A DNA stretch of 64,000 nucleotides from NCBI GenBank assembly GCA_002803225.1, contig NXFV01001601.1, forward strand, positions 62,001 to 126,000, read 5' to 3'. This document shows positions 1 through 10,744 of the stretch, one piece after another. The position numbers and the translations under genes are program-made. The notes beneath the pieces are model-generated. The model had not been told where the DNA came from. It made no database searches and saw only the letters and a program-made list of their open reading frames with translations. This stretch comes from Gamarada debralockiae. Lineage: Eukaryota > Ascomycota > Leotiomycetes > Helotiales > Hyphodiscaceae. How positions within the stretch are numbered: position 1 is the stretch's first letter; each line of letters begins with the position of its first letter.

Positions 1-107
1 GAAATGGCTTGTTCCCAGATGGCATCGCGGAGTTCTTTTGGGAGTCGAGGGAAATTGGGGAAGAGAGGGAGGCCGAGAAGTCCGGAGACGAGGCTCAAGT
101 GAGCCAT
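1..107 (-). CDS. 2EXR-domain protein, 5' end only (runs off the left edge)
   Basis: Reading leftwards from an ATG at 105-107, the frame is open to base 1 and gives about 35 residues. It contains the typical start of a 2EXR domain: a phenylalanine-rich stretch, then LPKELRDAIWEQA, which fits the family pattern of LP.ELR..IW. 2EXR proteins are common, highly duplicated and mostly uncharacterised in filamentous ascomycetes, so no function is claimed. The rest of the gene lies outside the window, and its promoter must lie in the bases just right of 107. Start choice rests on the position of the motif about 20 residues after the ATG. Confidence 0.6.
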   Translation of the reverse strand, partial: MAHLSLVSGLLGLPLFPNFPRLPKELRDAIWEQAI

Positions 108-1896
108 CGCGATCTGATGATTGAAGTTAGCAGAGTGGGACGGAGAGTAGCAGACAAATATAGGACGGAGAGAGGTGCCAGCCTTGCCAGCTGTATAAAC
201 GTGGCGCTGTCAGCTGGTGAAGGTAAGGCTAGGCTCCCATCCCGGCCCCCAACCGAAATCTGCCTCAATTCGGCTGATTCCCCAGCTTCTCAATTCCCTC
301 ATCGCTCCCACGATTAAGAGATGGGTTAGACGTTGAAAGCTAGAGGACATTGATGATGAAGGGCACGACGCGAAGAACTTGAATTCAGAGGGTCCGTGCG
401 CGATGTTCCTTTTCTTGGTCACCGTAAGCTCCGCTTTAACGGCACAGCGCAAGTGCATAAACAAGTTACCAGTTTCAGAAGCTCTTTCCCTATTATCCCA
501 GATGGGCCAGCTCGTGGTCAACGAAGCAGCAAAAGTTCCCGTCTCACGGTAATGCCTTCTCAATATTCGTGCATTCACCTGTATCTTGCAAATATCATAT
601 CAAGGCGTACTTATGAGGAGATGCAAGTTTCCGAGCGCTTCGATATGGCCTACGAGACTGTCTTCGAACTTGGGGTTGATTCCTTGCTGTGTTCCCTGTC
701 ACCTCGGTGAGATAGGCTGGGCATCTAAGAGATGCGATGAGTTGCGGAATTCGCCGACATAACAGGAAGCTTTGGTCCAAAATATCTGCCCTTCCTGTCC
801 CGGTAGAAGGAAGGTATGTATTCCAGGTTGGAAACGCCTGTCTGTCATGTTTATCGAGAAGAATTTATTATTGTTGAAACAAACCCCAGTGAGAAAGAAC
901 AAACATAGCACGTCTAGATGGACAAGAGCAGGGCATCCCCATCACTCTATCAACCAGTATAATTCGCCTGCTGAAAAGTTTCGACGAGATGCTAGGTCAT
1001 ACAGTAGAGCAACAGCCTCTAGATTGACGGATTAGAGGGAGGCCAAGGCTGGACAATGAATCGCCACATCTCCAAAAAGGGCAGATCACCATTGTAGTCA
1101 TGCGTCTCAAGTCCCTGGAGTCTCGTCGCTCGTATAAATTACAGGTCTTGCTACTTTGAGTATCTCCAAAAATCGCAATCATTGAAACAGTTTGAATGAT
1201 GGGAGGCAGCGTTGGGGCAGTGGCCCAGAGACGCTGCTACTCTTTGCCAAAATTTGCAAGAAAGTTCAAGGAGAAGATTCTACCAAGCCAGCGCTCTCTT
1301 CATCTTTTCAACCGGGGTTATTTTGCCATTAACAAGACTATTATTACTATCGGTTCCATCCTTTGTCGAGTTCACCCTCTTTTCGAGTCCCATCTTGCGG
1401 TCGACTTCTCGTGCGTCCAGCCTGGAGATGTGTCAGTGAAAGCCAGTTAATGCACATGCTATAAGAAAGGTGATGTAATCAAGAAGTAACAGGCGAGCCG
1501 ACTACATGCTTAAGCTGGGTACATTACAATGCATATGGTCACTTCCCTTTGTTCGTCTTTTCTGTCTTGGAGGTAGGAAAGAAGGGATGCAAAGAATCCT
1601 TTATAGCTGTATCAGCAAGCTACTGACCCTAACCTCACACCTTATTAACGTGGCGCAGCTGATAAATCTTTTTTATACAGTGAATGTAAAACCTGAGAGA
1701 CAATAGATTAGCAATTTTCAGTGAATGAGAAGTGTCCAGAATGATGATCCCAGGCACTTCTTGCACTTCTGGGAAGTGCGAATTCACTTGTGTGATTCCA
1801 AGAGTTTAGTTCTCTAAAGTCTCGTCCGACCTTGTTTATGTCCATGGAGGAAAGGAGAAGCCGAATTAATTTCATTGAAGTTGCAGCCGTCACGCC

Positions 1897-1902
1897 CACG
1901 TG
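1897..1902. promoter_or_regulatory. CACGTG box upstream of the phosphate permease
   Basis: A palindromic CACGTG lies 778 bases before the permease ATG, and a second copy is at 2106-2111. In Neurospora the bHLH factor NUC-1 (Pho4 homologue) binds CACGTG upstream of phosphate genes including pho-4. Assigning these boxes to that factor is inference from the target gene; the hexamer is also bound by other bHLH proteins. Confidence 0.35.
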
Positions 1903-2105
1903 CGAAAGTATTTTGGAGTTTCCCCTTCTCGCCTATGACACAATTTGTCGCCCCCACAGTAGGCGCAACTTTCGCATTTCACACTCACCATTCCGAAATT
2001 CTGGATCCGAGGGTGTCTTCTTGAAGTACGAACCCATGATCGCGTGCCAATAACGACATTTTCAAGATGTCGTTGAATCCATCCAATCGAGTCTTGAGTT
2101 TGCCC

Positions 2106-2111
2106 CACGTG
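2106..2111. promoter_or_regulatory. Second CACGTG box upstream of the phosphate permease
   Basis: Identical hexamer to the one at 1897, 574 bases before the permease start. Two boxes 209 bp apart make a phosphate-starvation element more plausible than one would, but the distance from the start codon is on the long side. Confidence 0.35.
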
Positions 2112-2679
2112 TATCAAGTCTTGGCGTGATGGTTGCGGCTCCAAGACCTTGGCGACATTGGGTGACAGAGCTCCCCTATGAACGTCAAAAGCTGAGCCCC
2201 GTACCAAGACGGGCGACTGTTCTCCAAGAATTCGATGGGGCAGCACCCAAGGAATCCAAGACCTACGAGTGTACGAATCTGACAACCACTATTCATCAGA
2301 CCAAGAAGCTCGAGAAAATTCTGTCGCTTCCAAGGAGATGAGGCCTGTTTTGGCCTCTTCTGAGAACCCTCACTGGACGAGCGCTCAGTGAGATCGAAGG
2401 CCAAGTCTGTACCATGGACCTTCTCTTGTATCCACGAGTCTGATGTTTGTATTACAATTGGTTGGATTAAATATGCTGTTAACCATGTCACTGAAGTAGG
2501 CGAAAAAGAAAGAAGGTGATATGCTTTAAATGTGGCAAATCAGCTACGCTTCACGATAAATACTTCAAGAGTTCCCAATCCAGGTGTTTGACTCAGAGCA
2601 AGCAAGCTTCTGGGGATCTTGACCAACTGACTTAAACTGAGTTTGAAGCAGACTTGTACCTCAGTGGTCTATCTTCACA

Positions 2680-4822
2680 ATGGCTGTTCTCCATCAGTTC
2701 GATTATATTTTTGCCATTGGCATGATCTTTGCATTCCTCGATGCTTGGAACATTGGTACGATCTGCCCTCGGTTTTGTAGACCCGTCTAACGTTCTGCAG
2801 GCGCAAACGATGTTGCAAACTCATTCGCGACCTCTGTATCGTCAAGATCTCTTACAATGAAGCAAGCTATGATGATAGCTACAGTCATGGAATTTTCGGG
2901 GGCAGTGGGTGTGGGGTAATATTCCTTGCCATCCATCTGGCAGTCGGTCCTAATATATCGCAGAGCCCGAGTCGCAGATACCATCCGCAGCAAAATTCTC
3001 AGCACAAAGGCATTCGAGGCTGAGCCAACTGTCCTCATGCTCGGAATGACCTGTGCTCTGGTTTCTTCGTCACTCTACCTGACTTTGGCGACTCGAATTG
3101 GATTGCCTGTTTCGACAACCCACAGTGTAAGTAAATTTTTGGAATAATTGGTTCCCTGTTTCGTGACTATTCACGAGTTCTACTCTGCAACGTGTCTCGG
3201 GTCTCTTTTCAGTAGAATGCTACCTCGGAGCTTTTGAAAGCTCTTTCGGCTCTTTCGTTCCTTTGTTTAGCATATACTAACACCAGAACTTTGCAGATCA
3301 TTGGTGGAGTTATTGGTGTTGGAATTGCAGCTCTCGGAACCTCAGGCGTCCAATGGGGTTGGAATGGAGTATCTCAAGTCTTCGCCGCTTGGGTTATCGC
3401 TCCCGGAATTGCAGGATATTTTGCTGCCATCATCTTCCTCGTCACCAAGTATGGAGTGATGAAGCGCAAGAATCCAGTCCGAGCTGCTTTCATCATGGTT
3501 CCCGTCTACTTCGCCATCACCAGCGGTATCTTGACCAGTAAGTCATTAGCGTCGTCTAAACCGCGGTGAGGACATTTATTAACACGATCATAGTGCTCAT
3601 CGTCTGGAAGGGAGCTGCTTCTGCTTCCACAGCTGTCAAGACATGGGGTCCCGGAGAGTACGTCGGCGTCATACTGGGGGTTGCATTTGGTGTCGCTCTT
3701 CTATCCATTATCTTCTTACTTCCATACCTCCACCGCAAATTGATCATGGACGATTGGGAAGTAAGATGGTACCACATCTTGCAAGGACCGCTCTTGCTCC
3801 GCCGTGGTGAGGTACCACCCAACCCTGACGGGCGCGAGGTCGTTCAAAACTACTACCGCGGCCACAAGACCAAGGAGGCGCTTGAAACAAATGGTTCGAG
3901 TTTAATGCACCCACCAACCGATGTGGAAACAAACACCAACAACAAAGACGCAAACGATGTGATTACCTCTGACACAAGCTCAGGTGACGCAGCTTCACGA
4001 GAAATCTCAAAGAACAAGCCAACAACCGCCCAAAACCCCATTGGTCCATGGTACACTCCAATGAATCTCTTCAGGCTTGCAAAGAAAGCGTTCTTCCATG
4101 GCGTTGAAGTCGATGTCGTTGCAGAGCAGAAGAAGTCCTCTATCCTTTGCGGAGACCTGGAGAAGATGCATGCGCGGGCCACACACTACGACAACAAAGC
4201 CGAGCACACCTACTCCTTCCTTCAAGTTCTGACTGCTGCCACTGCATCTTTCACTCATGGCGCAAATGATGTCTCCAAGTATGGCCTCTCATGATTCGTC
4301 TGCAGATATCTATACTGACATGAAAATAGTGCCGTCGGCCCTCTTGCTGCGATCTACCTCATTTGGCACACAGGGAAGCTCTCTTCTAAGTCGCCTGTTC
4401 CTGTCTGGGTTCTGTAAGTAAACCCCAAACTTCCACAATAATGACAATTCTAACAAATCATCAGCTGCTACGGAGCAGGAGCCCTCATCATCGGTCTCTG
4501 GACATACGGATACAACATCATGCGCAATCTCGGAAACCGCCTCACTCTTCACTCTCCTTCTCGTGGTTTCTCCATGGAGCTCGGCTCAGCAATTACTGTT
4601 GTGATGGCTACTCGCTTGGCGCTTCCAGTCTCCACTACCCAGTGCATTGTCGGCGCCACAGTGGGTGTTGGCTTATGCAATGGTGATGCCAAGGCGATCA
4701 ACTGGCGAATGGTCGCTTGGATTTATGGTGGATGGATCATCACGCTACCGGTTACTGGTATCATCAGTGGGTGCTTGATGGGTATTATTATTAATGCTCC
4801 GCAGTGGGGTAATGCGTTGTGA
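2680..4822 (+). CDS. pho-4: PiT-family sodium/phosphate symporter (PHO-4/PHO89 type)
   Basis: High-affinity inorganic phosphate permease of the plasma membrane, expected to use a cation gradient. Seven exons: 2680-2755, 2801-2915, 2964-3126, 3297-3537, 3594-4278, 4330-4413, 4465-4822. All junctions are GT-AG and all phases agree, giving 573 residues, the usual size for fungal members. The inverted PiT signature occurs twice: GANDVANSF near residue 27, right after the first membrane helix, and GANDVSNA after the central loop. Each repeat also has the LPVSTT(H/Q) motif. Hydrophobic helices flank a hydrophilic, Thr/Asn-rich cytoplasmic loop of about 170 residues, as in Neurospora PHO-4. The gene converges on the rvt gene, with 183 bp between the stop codons. 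CACGTG boxes upstream suggest phosphate regulation. Orthology to pho-4 rather than another PiT paralogue is inferred. Confidence 0.92.
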
Positions 4823-5005
4823 GGCGAGAGTTGAATGGGGAGAAGGGCATGGTATGGAGGGTGTTGCGTCTTGAGGCTACTAGTTGACTGCCGTGGGGTG
4901 ACGGCACGTGCATTGACCAGAAAATTTCAAACTTCACTAACCTTTATCAAGTTCTAAGAGCTTTTTAAAACCATAAGAACCGCTGCTACCCAAGTCAAAC
5001 GACAT

Positions 5006-7705
5006 TCACAGCACCATTTGCCACGAAACCTTCCTCTTCCTCAACATCGTCAAGACGCCCAAAGGCAAGAGCTTCCTGTCCACTACACTCAATTCCCCAC
5101 ACTTCTCTTTCAACTCCTTCGCATAGTACTCCAGCAACCACTTTGTCTCTTCATCCGTCCCAACTAACGCAGCACGCTTCAACTGCTCCTGCACTTCTTT
5201 CGAATAAACCATGTGTGTCTTGCGGGGCACTTGCATCAAGTCCTGATATGCCATACAGAGACTCGTGCTTTGCGCCTCACGCCACCTGGTGAACTCCTCA
5301 AAACTCATAAATGTATCCAACTGAGATTCAGGGATAACAGCCGTGCTATTAGCCGGTGCTTTGAGGATCCCGTATTTGTCCATGTAGATGGAGCGGAAGA
5401 TAGCACGTCTATCTTGTGGACTGCGCGCTTCGAATTCTTTCTTTGCATTTTCGTAACTCTCCTTTTCGTCTATGAAGAAGTCATCTAGGCGTTTGGAGAC
5501 ATTCTCATAGACGTTTTCGCGGACTAGGAAGCAAGAGATGAAGGGATTGCGCAGGCCGAGACCGCCCAGTGCTTCGGGCAAGAATATGAATGCATCGGGG
5601 ATATCGGTTATGCCAAAATGGGATGCGATGAGTGCTTTCAGATTTGAAACAAGGGTGTTTCCGCTTCCATCTTGTCCACTGAATAGAGTTCGTTGCATGT
5701 GCTGGTATGTTGCTAGGATGCTGTCGACGTGTTGCCGGCCGAAGCAATTCGCAGGCTCACCAAAGGTATGACTGAAAAATCGCCCGATGCAGCTGTTCCA
5801 GGTCTGAACCCAGGATAGAATGCTGCTACAGTTTGATAGCTGTTTTTGCAGCTGTGCGATGTGACGGGAGACTTCATCTTGGTCTATTACCCAATCGCCC
5901 GTGAGAGGATTAAGCGTTAGGAAACCGACTGAGACAGGCCCTGGCGGAAGACGGGTGGCGATCTCTGGATTCCGTGTGCTTGGAGTGGAGCTCAAGTAGA
6001 CTGAACCGGTCTTTGCTGGGTTGAATTGCAGTCCCATAATCTCAGCAAAATTTACCATGCTCTGCCAGCCTTTGGCACATTGTTCAGGGGTGCCACAAAT
6101 CCACAGATCGTCATGAAAACGATACAGCAGCATACCACCTTCCTTATTGACCGTGAGATCTAGGAAGAACAAGACCAGTTCGCCAAAGAACTTTTCGAGA
6201 GCGTGGGCCATCGGCACACCTCGCTTTCGAAGCCGAACTGGATGAGCTGCTGATGGATCATCGGAAACCGGACCCATATTTAACGGCGCTTCCAGGAATT
6301 TAGTGAAGAAGATAATCCAGTCTTCCGGAACGCCAACGAATCGAAGTACAGCGATGATGGTACTGTGTGGCAGAGCAGTACCGAACCACTGAAAGTCAGA
6401 CTGCACAATGGCTGCCTCTCCATCAAGCGCCCGACGAAGAAGGAGCTCGGTCGCAAGCTGTCGAAGCAACTGTTGCCTGATCTCTTTTGGCGATTTTCTT
6501 GAAAAGTCGTCATCGTCATAGACTTCATCGTCATCATAGCCGCCAGCACCTTCGTACTCGGTGGTCGGCAGTTGTGACAAACAAAAGTCATTTTGATAGA
6601 TCGTTTGGCGTTCCAGCTCGACCTTAGGTCCACCCTCCTGACGAAACCTATTGTCTCCAAGATAATAGTGGCGCCTATCCACCTCTTCTTGGGGTACAGG
6701 TGTATTCCGTTTCCAGACTCGTCCAGACCGAATAAGTCTTAAGAGAATACTCTTCATGTTCACCGACCAGCGAATCCCAATGTAGTGCAAAAAGATTGCC
6801 TCTAGCACATCCTCATCCATCATGATGCGGTATTTACCATTGAGCTGTCGGCGTGGCTCGATAGCGATGCCCTCATCTTGAGCTTCCCAATTCCAGTTCT
6901 TGATATCTGTCCACTTCATGTTCAGGACGTCACAGATCTCTGCTCGCGCTACGTCATCCTGCTGGATGTCCTGCAATGTCGCTTTTTTCTCCTCGCTGAG
7001 AAGCTCATTCGCCAGAAGCCCTTTCAGGCACCATCTCAGGACTCGCTCGTTGAACGGCCTCGAGCCACCGAGCCCGCGAGAATAGTCTTCTCCCAAATGT
7101 TCGACTCCATTCCGAAGTATAGCTAGGTCTTTGGCACCGTCGTCGCCATCGAACAGGCTTTCAAGGTAGTCGTGAATTTGGATCCGATCGGTCTCGAATG
7201 GATTGAATACAACAGACTCAAATTTCTCACGCAACATCTTGAGCCGATCTTTCTGAACGAATTCAAAACTGCCATCAAGACTTGCGCTCTCTTCCATCAG
7301 TACTTCTAAGTCTTTTGATTCACTTCCGGAACTCAGCCATTCCTTCAACAATTGCGAATAAAGATCCGCTAAATTAAGGCGTCGGGTCTGCACGTCGAGA
7401 AACGCCCTCAACTGACCCTCGAAATCGTCCAGCATCGATTCTGAAACCGAGTCATCAAATTTAGATTGTTCCAACCACTGTCGAATATTCCAGAGCTTAT
7501 TATAGGTGTTATCCAGTTCTAGATCCTCGACACCCTCCAGAAGCCGCGAGACCTTCTGGCGCTTGTCGGGGTTGGCTTCTTCGGCGTAACCGAGGATCGC
7601 GCGTTTACGGGACGAGAATGCAGTCCGTTCATTTTCAAGTGAGGCAAGTTTGGTGATGGTAATGGATTTAAGGGTTTTGGAGAGGGAGCCTGTAGTAGAC
7701 GCCAT
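5006..7705 (-). CDS. rvt: Reverse-transcriptase-related cellular gene (rvt)
   Basis: A single intronless reading frame of 899 residues. The N-terminal 100 residues are charged and helix-prone with coiled-coil character. The RT core can be followed in order: a motif A-like segment QSDFQWFGTALPHSTI near residue 437, a motif B-like RGVPMAHALEKFFGE near 497, the catalytic motif C as FHDD near 530, and a motif D-like GLQFNPAKTG near 558. About 330 more residues follow. No integrase, RNase H, endonuclease, gag or flanking repeat is visible. This fits the rvt class, a widespread, mostly single-copy and conserved RT-related gene family in fungi and some other taxa, which is not a transposon. The aspartates of the active site are present, so polymerase activity is plausible. 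Its cellular role is not established. The gene is convergent with the phosphate permease. Confidence 0.85.
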   Translation of the reverse strand: MASTTGSLSKTLKSITITKLASLENERTAFSSRKRAILGYAEEANPDKRQKVSRLLEGVEDLELDNTYNKLWNIRQWLEQSKFDDSVSESMLDDFEGQLRAFLDVQTRRLNLADLYSQLLKEWLSSGSESKDLEVLMEESASLDGSFEFVQKDRLKMLREKFESVVFNPFETDRIQIHDYLESLFDGDDGAKDLAILRNGVEHLGEDYSRGLGGSRPFNERVLRWCLKGLLANELLSEEKKATLQDIQQDDVARAEICDVLNMKWTDIKNWNWEAQDEGIAIEPRRQLNGKYRIMMDEDVLEAIFLHYIGIRWSVNMKSILLRLIRSGRVWKRNTPVPQEEVDRRHYYLGDNRFRQEGGPKVELERQTIYQNDFCLSQLPTTEYEGAGGYDDDEVYDDDDFSRKSPKEIRQQLLRQLATELLLRRALDGEAAIVQSDFQWFGTALPHSTIIAVLRFVGVPEDWIIFFTKFLEAPLNMGPVSDDPSAAHPVRLRKRGVPMAHALEKFFGELVLFFLDLTVNKEGGMLLYRFHDDLWICGTPEQCAKGWQSMVNFAEIMGLQFNPAKTGSVYLSSTPSTRNPEIATRLPPGPVSVGFLTLNPLTGDWVIDQDEVSRHIAQLQKQLSNCSSILSWVQTWNSCIGRFFSHTFGEPANCFGRQHVDSILATYQHMQRTLFSGQDGSGNTLVSNLKALIASHFGITDIPDAFIFLPEALGGLGLRNPFISCFLVRENVYENVSKRLDDFFIDEKESYENAKKEFEARSPQDRRAIFRSIYMDKYGILKAPANSTAVIPESQLDTFMSFEEFTRWREAQSTSLCMAYQDLMQVPRKTHMVYSKEVQEQLKRAALVGTDEETKWLLEYYAKELKEKCGELSVVDRKLLPLGVLTMLRKRKVSWQMVL

Positions 7706-8852
7706 GATGAATGCTTGCTGCGAACCGAAGTAGTGGTGCGGGGGAACTGAAATTGAATTGATAATGAGACGCAGCTTTCCATGATGAGATAGAGAATTTA
7801 TATCCAGAAACGCTTGGGTTTCTAGAGATGCTTAAATGATTCATTCGGTGAAGTTGTCGAAAATAACGCCCTTCAATTGACTTCAACTAATCATTCGATT
7901 CACCAGGAAACAGAAAGTAGGTGAAGCTGTCGAAAACAAGCCCTTCAATTGACACAATTAATCATTCGACTCATCAGGACAACAGAAGGCAACAGAATGA
8001 TATGCAATGGAAGAGGAGGGAAGAGGGGAGAAACAGAGACAGAGGAATGATCCAATAGAACGATCCAAAGGCGTTGAGCAGGCACCAGCCTGGAGGTGTG
8101 ACTAACAACCATGGATTATACTATTGTGTGATTGAATCTGCGGCGACGTTTTAAATTCTCGATGCGATGAATTAGCGGTATATCCTGAACATCGTATGAC
8201 AGAATGAGTCGAGAACAGGCCTAATGTCTGGTCTTTTAGATGAGGTTGTGAGTGGCGATGGAGATGTTGATGGTTCCAAACTTTAAGAGTCAATTCGCTT
8301 ATGAGAGCATGCACTCACGTGACCAAACCACGCTTCAGGTTGCTAGGTCATCTCATGGGTCGATTTTAAATTAAGTGGGCTTTTTTAACTCTTAAGCCAA
8401 TCATGATACACTATTTTAACAATCTCAAAAAGGATCTGAGAGTAAATAGTGCGAAAAATGCCCAAATTACACACCTTTTACAGTCAAATAATCTCACAAT
8501 GCTTTCACTTTAGAATTGCACTTTGTTACCTCAACTACTTTTATATATGATATAAATAAGTGCATTTGAAACTTTATTTAATACTCTATTCATTTTACTT
8601 AGTTTGATCAAGTTCCTAGTAATGGTCTCATACTCCGTAAAGGCCACAGATCCTTCTCATGAATTTCTACTTGATTGAGCACACTGACAGCAAAATAAAG
8701 CTCATATATCGTCATAATTCTCCCAGCTTATTTCCCACGTCCACTTTATAATTCGTCAATAAACTTTTCTGAGCAATAAACATACGTGAACGGTACCGGC
8801 GGCTTATATCCTCCTCCCCTCACGTCAACTAGATTCGAGTAGGCCAACATTC
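7706..8852. other. Intergenic region upstream of rvt
   Basis: No supported gene. The first 300 bp hold an imperfect tandem duplication, listed separately. From about 8360 to 8620 the sequence becomes AT-rich with many in-frame stops on both strands. Confidence 0.5.
7847..7990. repeat. Imperfect tandem duplication, two copies of about 72 bp
   Basis: Copies at 7847-7919 and 7920-7990 share long blocks, including GCCCTTCAATTGAC and AATCATTCGA, with scattered substitutions and small indels. The pair lies 140-285 bp upstream of the rvt start codon, so it sits in the promoter or 5' UTR of that gene. Confidence 0.7.
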
Positions 8853-9377
8853 TTAACTGCGGCGCCTCGTACTCCCAAACTTTCTCCCTGCGACGACTCC
8901 AATTGTTGAACTGAGGCTGCGAAGCGGGAGAATCATGTCAGGGAATGTATCAAAGTTATACGTGACGACATGCTCTTGAAAACATTCCTCCGGGAGGACC
9001 AAATGGCGAACGGTACTGAACCAAGTCGGAACGCAGTTGTCTAGTGAGAGTGATTCAGTGAAGTCATCCTCCACAATGATCTCGTTGTAATTTGTGATGT
9101 AGGCAACATCGTTGCCACCGAATCTCGTCGCGCCACGTCCATCTCTTTTTTTCTGCATTGCGAGTCGGCTACTCGTGGTAAGAAACTCAAACTCCCTGTC
9201 TCTTCTTTCCTCCTCGTAAAAACAGGTTCGCTTTCCCATCTGTGGTGTATGTGGCAAGTCCTTGATGAAGACGTCAGGATACTCCTTGCAAACACTCAAC
9301 AACGCGGCGGAGTTCAAATGCTTGAACTTGGTTCGTATTTTGACAGCTAGAACCATCCGTTCGAGAGAATAAAGCAC
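8853..9377 (-). CDS. Hypothetical protein, 2EXR-like C-terminal part
   Basis: An uninterrupted frame of 174 residues. I do not recognise it firmly. The segment LLSVCKEYPDVF near residue 27 resembles the L.VC+ES+.V motif of 2EXR proteins, and the later stretch with FGGNDVAYI and STVRHLVLPEECF resembles the second half of that domain, but the N-terminal LP.ELR..IW motif is absent and was not found in the 100 bp upstream. It could be a truncated 2EXR gene, a gene with an unrecognised first exon, or a chance ORF. Neighbouring DNA to the right (9400-9640) is AT-rich and looks degraded, which favours truncation. Confidence 0.35.
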   Translation of the reverse strand: MLYSLERMVLAVKIRTKFKHLNSAALLSVCKEYPDVFIKDLPHTPQMGKRTCFYEEERRDREFEFLTTSSRLAMQKKRDGRGATRFGGNDVAYITNYNEIIVEDDFTESLSLDNCVPTWFSTVRHLVLPEECFQEHVVTYNFDTFPDMILPLRSLSSTIGVVAGRKFGSTRRRS

Positions 9378-10744
9378 AGCCTCTGAATGACCGCAGACAC
9401 CATCACTTTACATGACTCGTTACTAATTTGTTTTGAAAACAAGGCATACGGTAGGCTCTAAGGTAAAAGAGGGTTAACCTTTTAAATTAAAATCCTGTGA
9501 TAGATATTAAACCCTCTTTTAAAGTAGAACTATATTTGTTTTAAATATATAATATAAACGATTAAAGATTATATATATATATATATTAAATTAACGGTAT
9601 TTTGCAACTTCTAGTCACATGTGACTAGCCCAGAAGAATCCAAAATAAACGCCGGAAAGAGATCTTGAACTCTCTCCAATTTTAGCCAGTAACAGTAGTT
9701 ATAACTGAGGAGTCGAAGTTCCCTGCCTCATCATTCAGGTCCCGTTCACTATTGCTTACCTGCTTCACTAAATCTTGCCAACAAAGCAGCCTACTCACCT
9801 TTACGAATAAAAACAGATTTCATTCAAGTTAGGATAAGTTTGATAACTGGATGTTATTGTTGCATTGATTCTCGTCGTCGTTATTCTTTTCGTTTTCATT
9901 CTTATTTCACGAGTTTACGCACACCTTTTGGTTCGTCGGAGGTCTCCAAGGATGGGGCTGAGGGCATATCGAAATCATGAAACAGGTTCCCAGTTTGTAT
10001 CGCGCTTCGCAGTAGCATCATGAAGAACTTGCCAATCTGAATATAATCATCCTATCAATGCACATCCATGATGTTGCCTAGTGTTCAAGGCGATAAATAT
10101 ATCCAGCAGTCTCGTGAGAAATTACACATTGATCATCCAGACTACTGGTACATTGGAATGGCTGAAGGTACTTGAACAATCATGAACAGTCAAACGAGGC
10201 CGGCCGTCCTAGTCTCCCCTCATTCAGGGTATTTACTCGGACTCCACATGGACTCAGAGTGGCTAATTGTAAGAAGCGGAGACCTTGCATACGGCTTGGT
10301 ATGAGACCTGGCCTACCATTTTTCATCCGGAGGTGACCATCGGTACCCGTCGACAACGACCCTAATCACCCGGTCGTCCCTACGTCCATGATGGACTCTC
10401 CAGGTAAACCTTCACGAAATCAAATCAATCATTGGAGCGATTATAACATCTGTTTAATTTAGGATTTCGGTAAAATACTGCTGCGAGCTACCCCAGGTTT
10501 ATGGGGTTCAGGGGATAGGCATTCAGGCTAAATCCACTCCTCGTGCCCGAGGCTATTAGCCACACTTTCGGAGTAAGGTTAAACCAACAACCTAGTTATT
10601 ATGTCAATCTGCATGTCTGCGCCTGGGGTTCTCAAAGTTGGGATGAAAGAAAGTGAGGTATAAGCAAGATGTTACCCCTCTCTGCCGAGATGACGTTCTC
10701 AGATTGCAAGAGACAGAGATATCGAAGTAAACATCGATTTCACG
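9378..10744. other. Intergenic region with AT-rich block, then beta-galactosidase promoter
   Basis: From 9470 to 9610 the sequence is strongly AT-rich with a (TA)n run near 9572-9586, typical of RIP-degraded DNA. No gene is supported. From about 10400 onward it is the upstream region of the beta-galactosidase gene. CTGGGG-type CreA-like motifs (SYGGRG) occur at 10491-10496 (reverse strand) and 10623-10628. Confidence 0.5.
10526..10532 (+). promoter_or_regulatory. XlnR-type site GGCTAAA
   Basis: A perfect GGCTAAA lies 213 bp before the start codon of the GH35 beta-galactosidase. This is the site recognised by the (hemi)cellulase activator XlnR, which controls lacA in Aspergillus niger. CreA-like motifs flank it. 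Function here is inferred from motif, position and target gene type. Confidence 0.45.

Larger units (their letters stand above)
108..2679. other. Intergenic region, no supported gene
   Basis: Only short, mutually overlapping ORFs occur here. Two of them on the minus strand around 1890-2491 overlap each other in different frames and show no domain I recognise; they may be decayed coding sequence. The right part is the upstream region of the phosphate permease gene. Confidence 0.5.

Noticed and set aside
1890..2491. Two overlapping minus-strand ORFs of 125 and 131 codons
   Set aside because: They overlap in different frames, show no known motif and have no plausible start or splice context; decay or chance is more likely.
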